Positions 63,305-64,000 of a stretch of 64,000 nucleotides of DNA are shown in pieces (positions within the stretch are counted from its first letter, which is position 1; each line of letters opens with the position of its first letter). Position numbers and translations under genes: made by a program. Origin of the DNA: Chitinophagaceae bacterium (lineage in GTDB: Bacteria; Bacteroidota; Bacteroidia; Chitinophagales; Chitinophagaceae); NCBI GenBank assembly GCA_016720775.1, contig JADKJX010000003.1:744001-808000 (forward strand), read 5' to 3'. A model generated the notes under the pieces. The model made no database searches. It was not told where the DNA came from and was given only the letters and a program-made list of their open reading frames with translations.

Positions 63305-64000
63305 TTAATAAAACTCATTCTTCGCCAGGTAATTCCTTACGTAATCATCCACACCTTTCTCCAGCAGATAAAATGCTTAATTATAACCGGCGTTCTTTAG
63401 TTTATCCATATTAGCTTCGGCATAGTACTGGTATTTATCCCGTATGTCTTCGGGCATATCGATGAATTCAATGTTAGGCGGCATATCCAGCCCGGCAAAA
63501 GTTGCCTTTACCAGGTCATTGAAACTTCTTGCCCTGCCGGTACCAAGGTTATAAATGGCAGAAGCTGGTTGGTTTTCCATCAGCCAGTAACAAACAGCGA
63601 TCACATCTTTCACGTAAACAAAATCAACGAAGCTGCTCGCCGTCTTCATACCTCCTTATGCGAACGGAAAACAGTTTTACTTTGCCATTTGTTTTATTTG
63701 ATTGTAAGAATGAAAGATCACGCTGGCCATTCTTGTGGTATTCATTGGGGCCGTACACATTGAAGAATTTCAATCCGGCCCAAAAAGGCGGATGGCATTC
63801 CTGGTGAAGCTGCTTGTCAAATTCATTTTTGGAAATGCCGTAAGGATTGAGCGGATGGGATGTTCGATCACTTCCATGGCTATCATTATAACCCGAGTTC
63901 ACCTTCTCCGTAAGTGGCGGCAGATGATGTGCATATACCAGTGGAAATTATTATTCAGCGTGCAAAAATTCCAGATCTTTGAGAGAACTTAACATTGAGG
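63305..64000 (-). pseudogene. hldD: ADP-L-glycero-D-manno-heptose 6-epimerase, many disruptions, 5' end beyond window
   Basis: The extended SDR epimerase that supplies ADP-heptose for LPS is recognisable: SSAATYGEGE (in a third frame), NPYGISKNEFDKQ (YxxxK), FFNVYGPNE, then DFVYVKDVIAVCYW and IYNLGTGRARSFNDL. At least six lesions separate these pieces: near 63377 (TAA where Lys is expected, with 23 family-like codons beyond it), 63625-63665 (two or three indels), 63892-63894 (extra G), 63928-63931 (two extra bases) and 63950-63970 (two indels). Either the gene is decaying or the sequence here is poor. The identity is firm; the inactivity is not. Confidence 0.75.

Overview
The window looks like a chromosomal segment of a Bacteroidota bacterium, most likely from the Chitinophagaceae. 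Several signs agree. Where a promoter can be read it has the phylum's form, a TTTG-like -33 box about 19 bp before TAnnTTTG, and Shine-Dalgarno sites are absent. There is a C-terminal domain of the type IX secretion kind, and long PKD/WG-repeat surface proteins. Bacteroidota families such as DUF6263, DUF3472/DUF5077 and an Nramp-UspA fusion are present. I saw no rRNA, tRNA, CRISPR array, integrase, transposase or prophage, so this is mostly core genome with small accessory pieces.

Layout. 1-4.3 kb holds the 5' part of a giant secreted adhesin on the minus strand (WG repeats, a PKD domain, seven 90-residue repeats, then Ig-like units). 4.6-8.8 kb carries a Crp/Fnr regulator with msrB, and an lpxB-surE cluster. 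9.0-10.8 kb has an XRE-S24 (LexA-like) repressor with its own operator, a DinB-fold protein and ssb. 10.9-22.9 kb holds a GH92 mannosidase, several transporters, a heptosyltransferase-like GT9 and an mntR-mntH(UspA) operon whose operator lies inside a textbook promoter. 23.0-31.5 kb holds RidA, a GT35 protein lacking the PLP lysine, a thioesterase, an MFS carrier, a cold-shock protein, a DUF3472-FKBP fusion and a KAS III enzyme. 31.5-38.5 kb has an M28 peptidase, gcvP (with a dispersed repeat exapted into its coding sequence), a YkgJ protein and an MBL hydrolase. 38.9-42.2 kb is an operon in which a RES-Xre toxin-antitoxin pair is followed without a gap by folK, a deoxynucleoside kinase and an MFS exporter. 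42.3-48.2 kb holds a lone ABC-2 permease, anmK divergent from a DeoR-type regulator, queG and a channel-like small protein. 48.5-57.4 kb holds clpB, a DsbA-like protein, a transglutaminase-fold protein and a repeat-rich secreted pair. 57.6-64 kb holds def, ruvX, ubiA, trmH, pyrG, an unknown secreted protein and a badly damaged hldD.

Genes that work together: lpxB, the GT9 enzyme and hldD point to lipid A and heptose-containing LPS core. mntR and the Nramp transporter form a self-contained manganese circuit. anmK with the DeoR-type regulator suggests regulated muropeptide recycling. xre-res-folK-dnk links an NAD-depleting toxin module to folate and deoxynucleotide metabolism.

Sequence quality. 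Six otherwise intact genes (GH92, APC permease, MFS, clpB, pyrG and one unknown) each carry a single frameshift. Most lie in a homopolymer, and two are in genes that should be essential or highly conserved. The last gene, hldD, has many. Uncorrected indels explain this better than gene decay, and those genes are annotated across the shift. The window also has at least five families of short dispersed repeats, which are listed separately.
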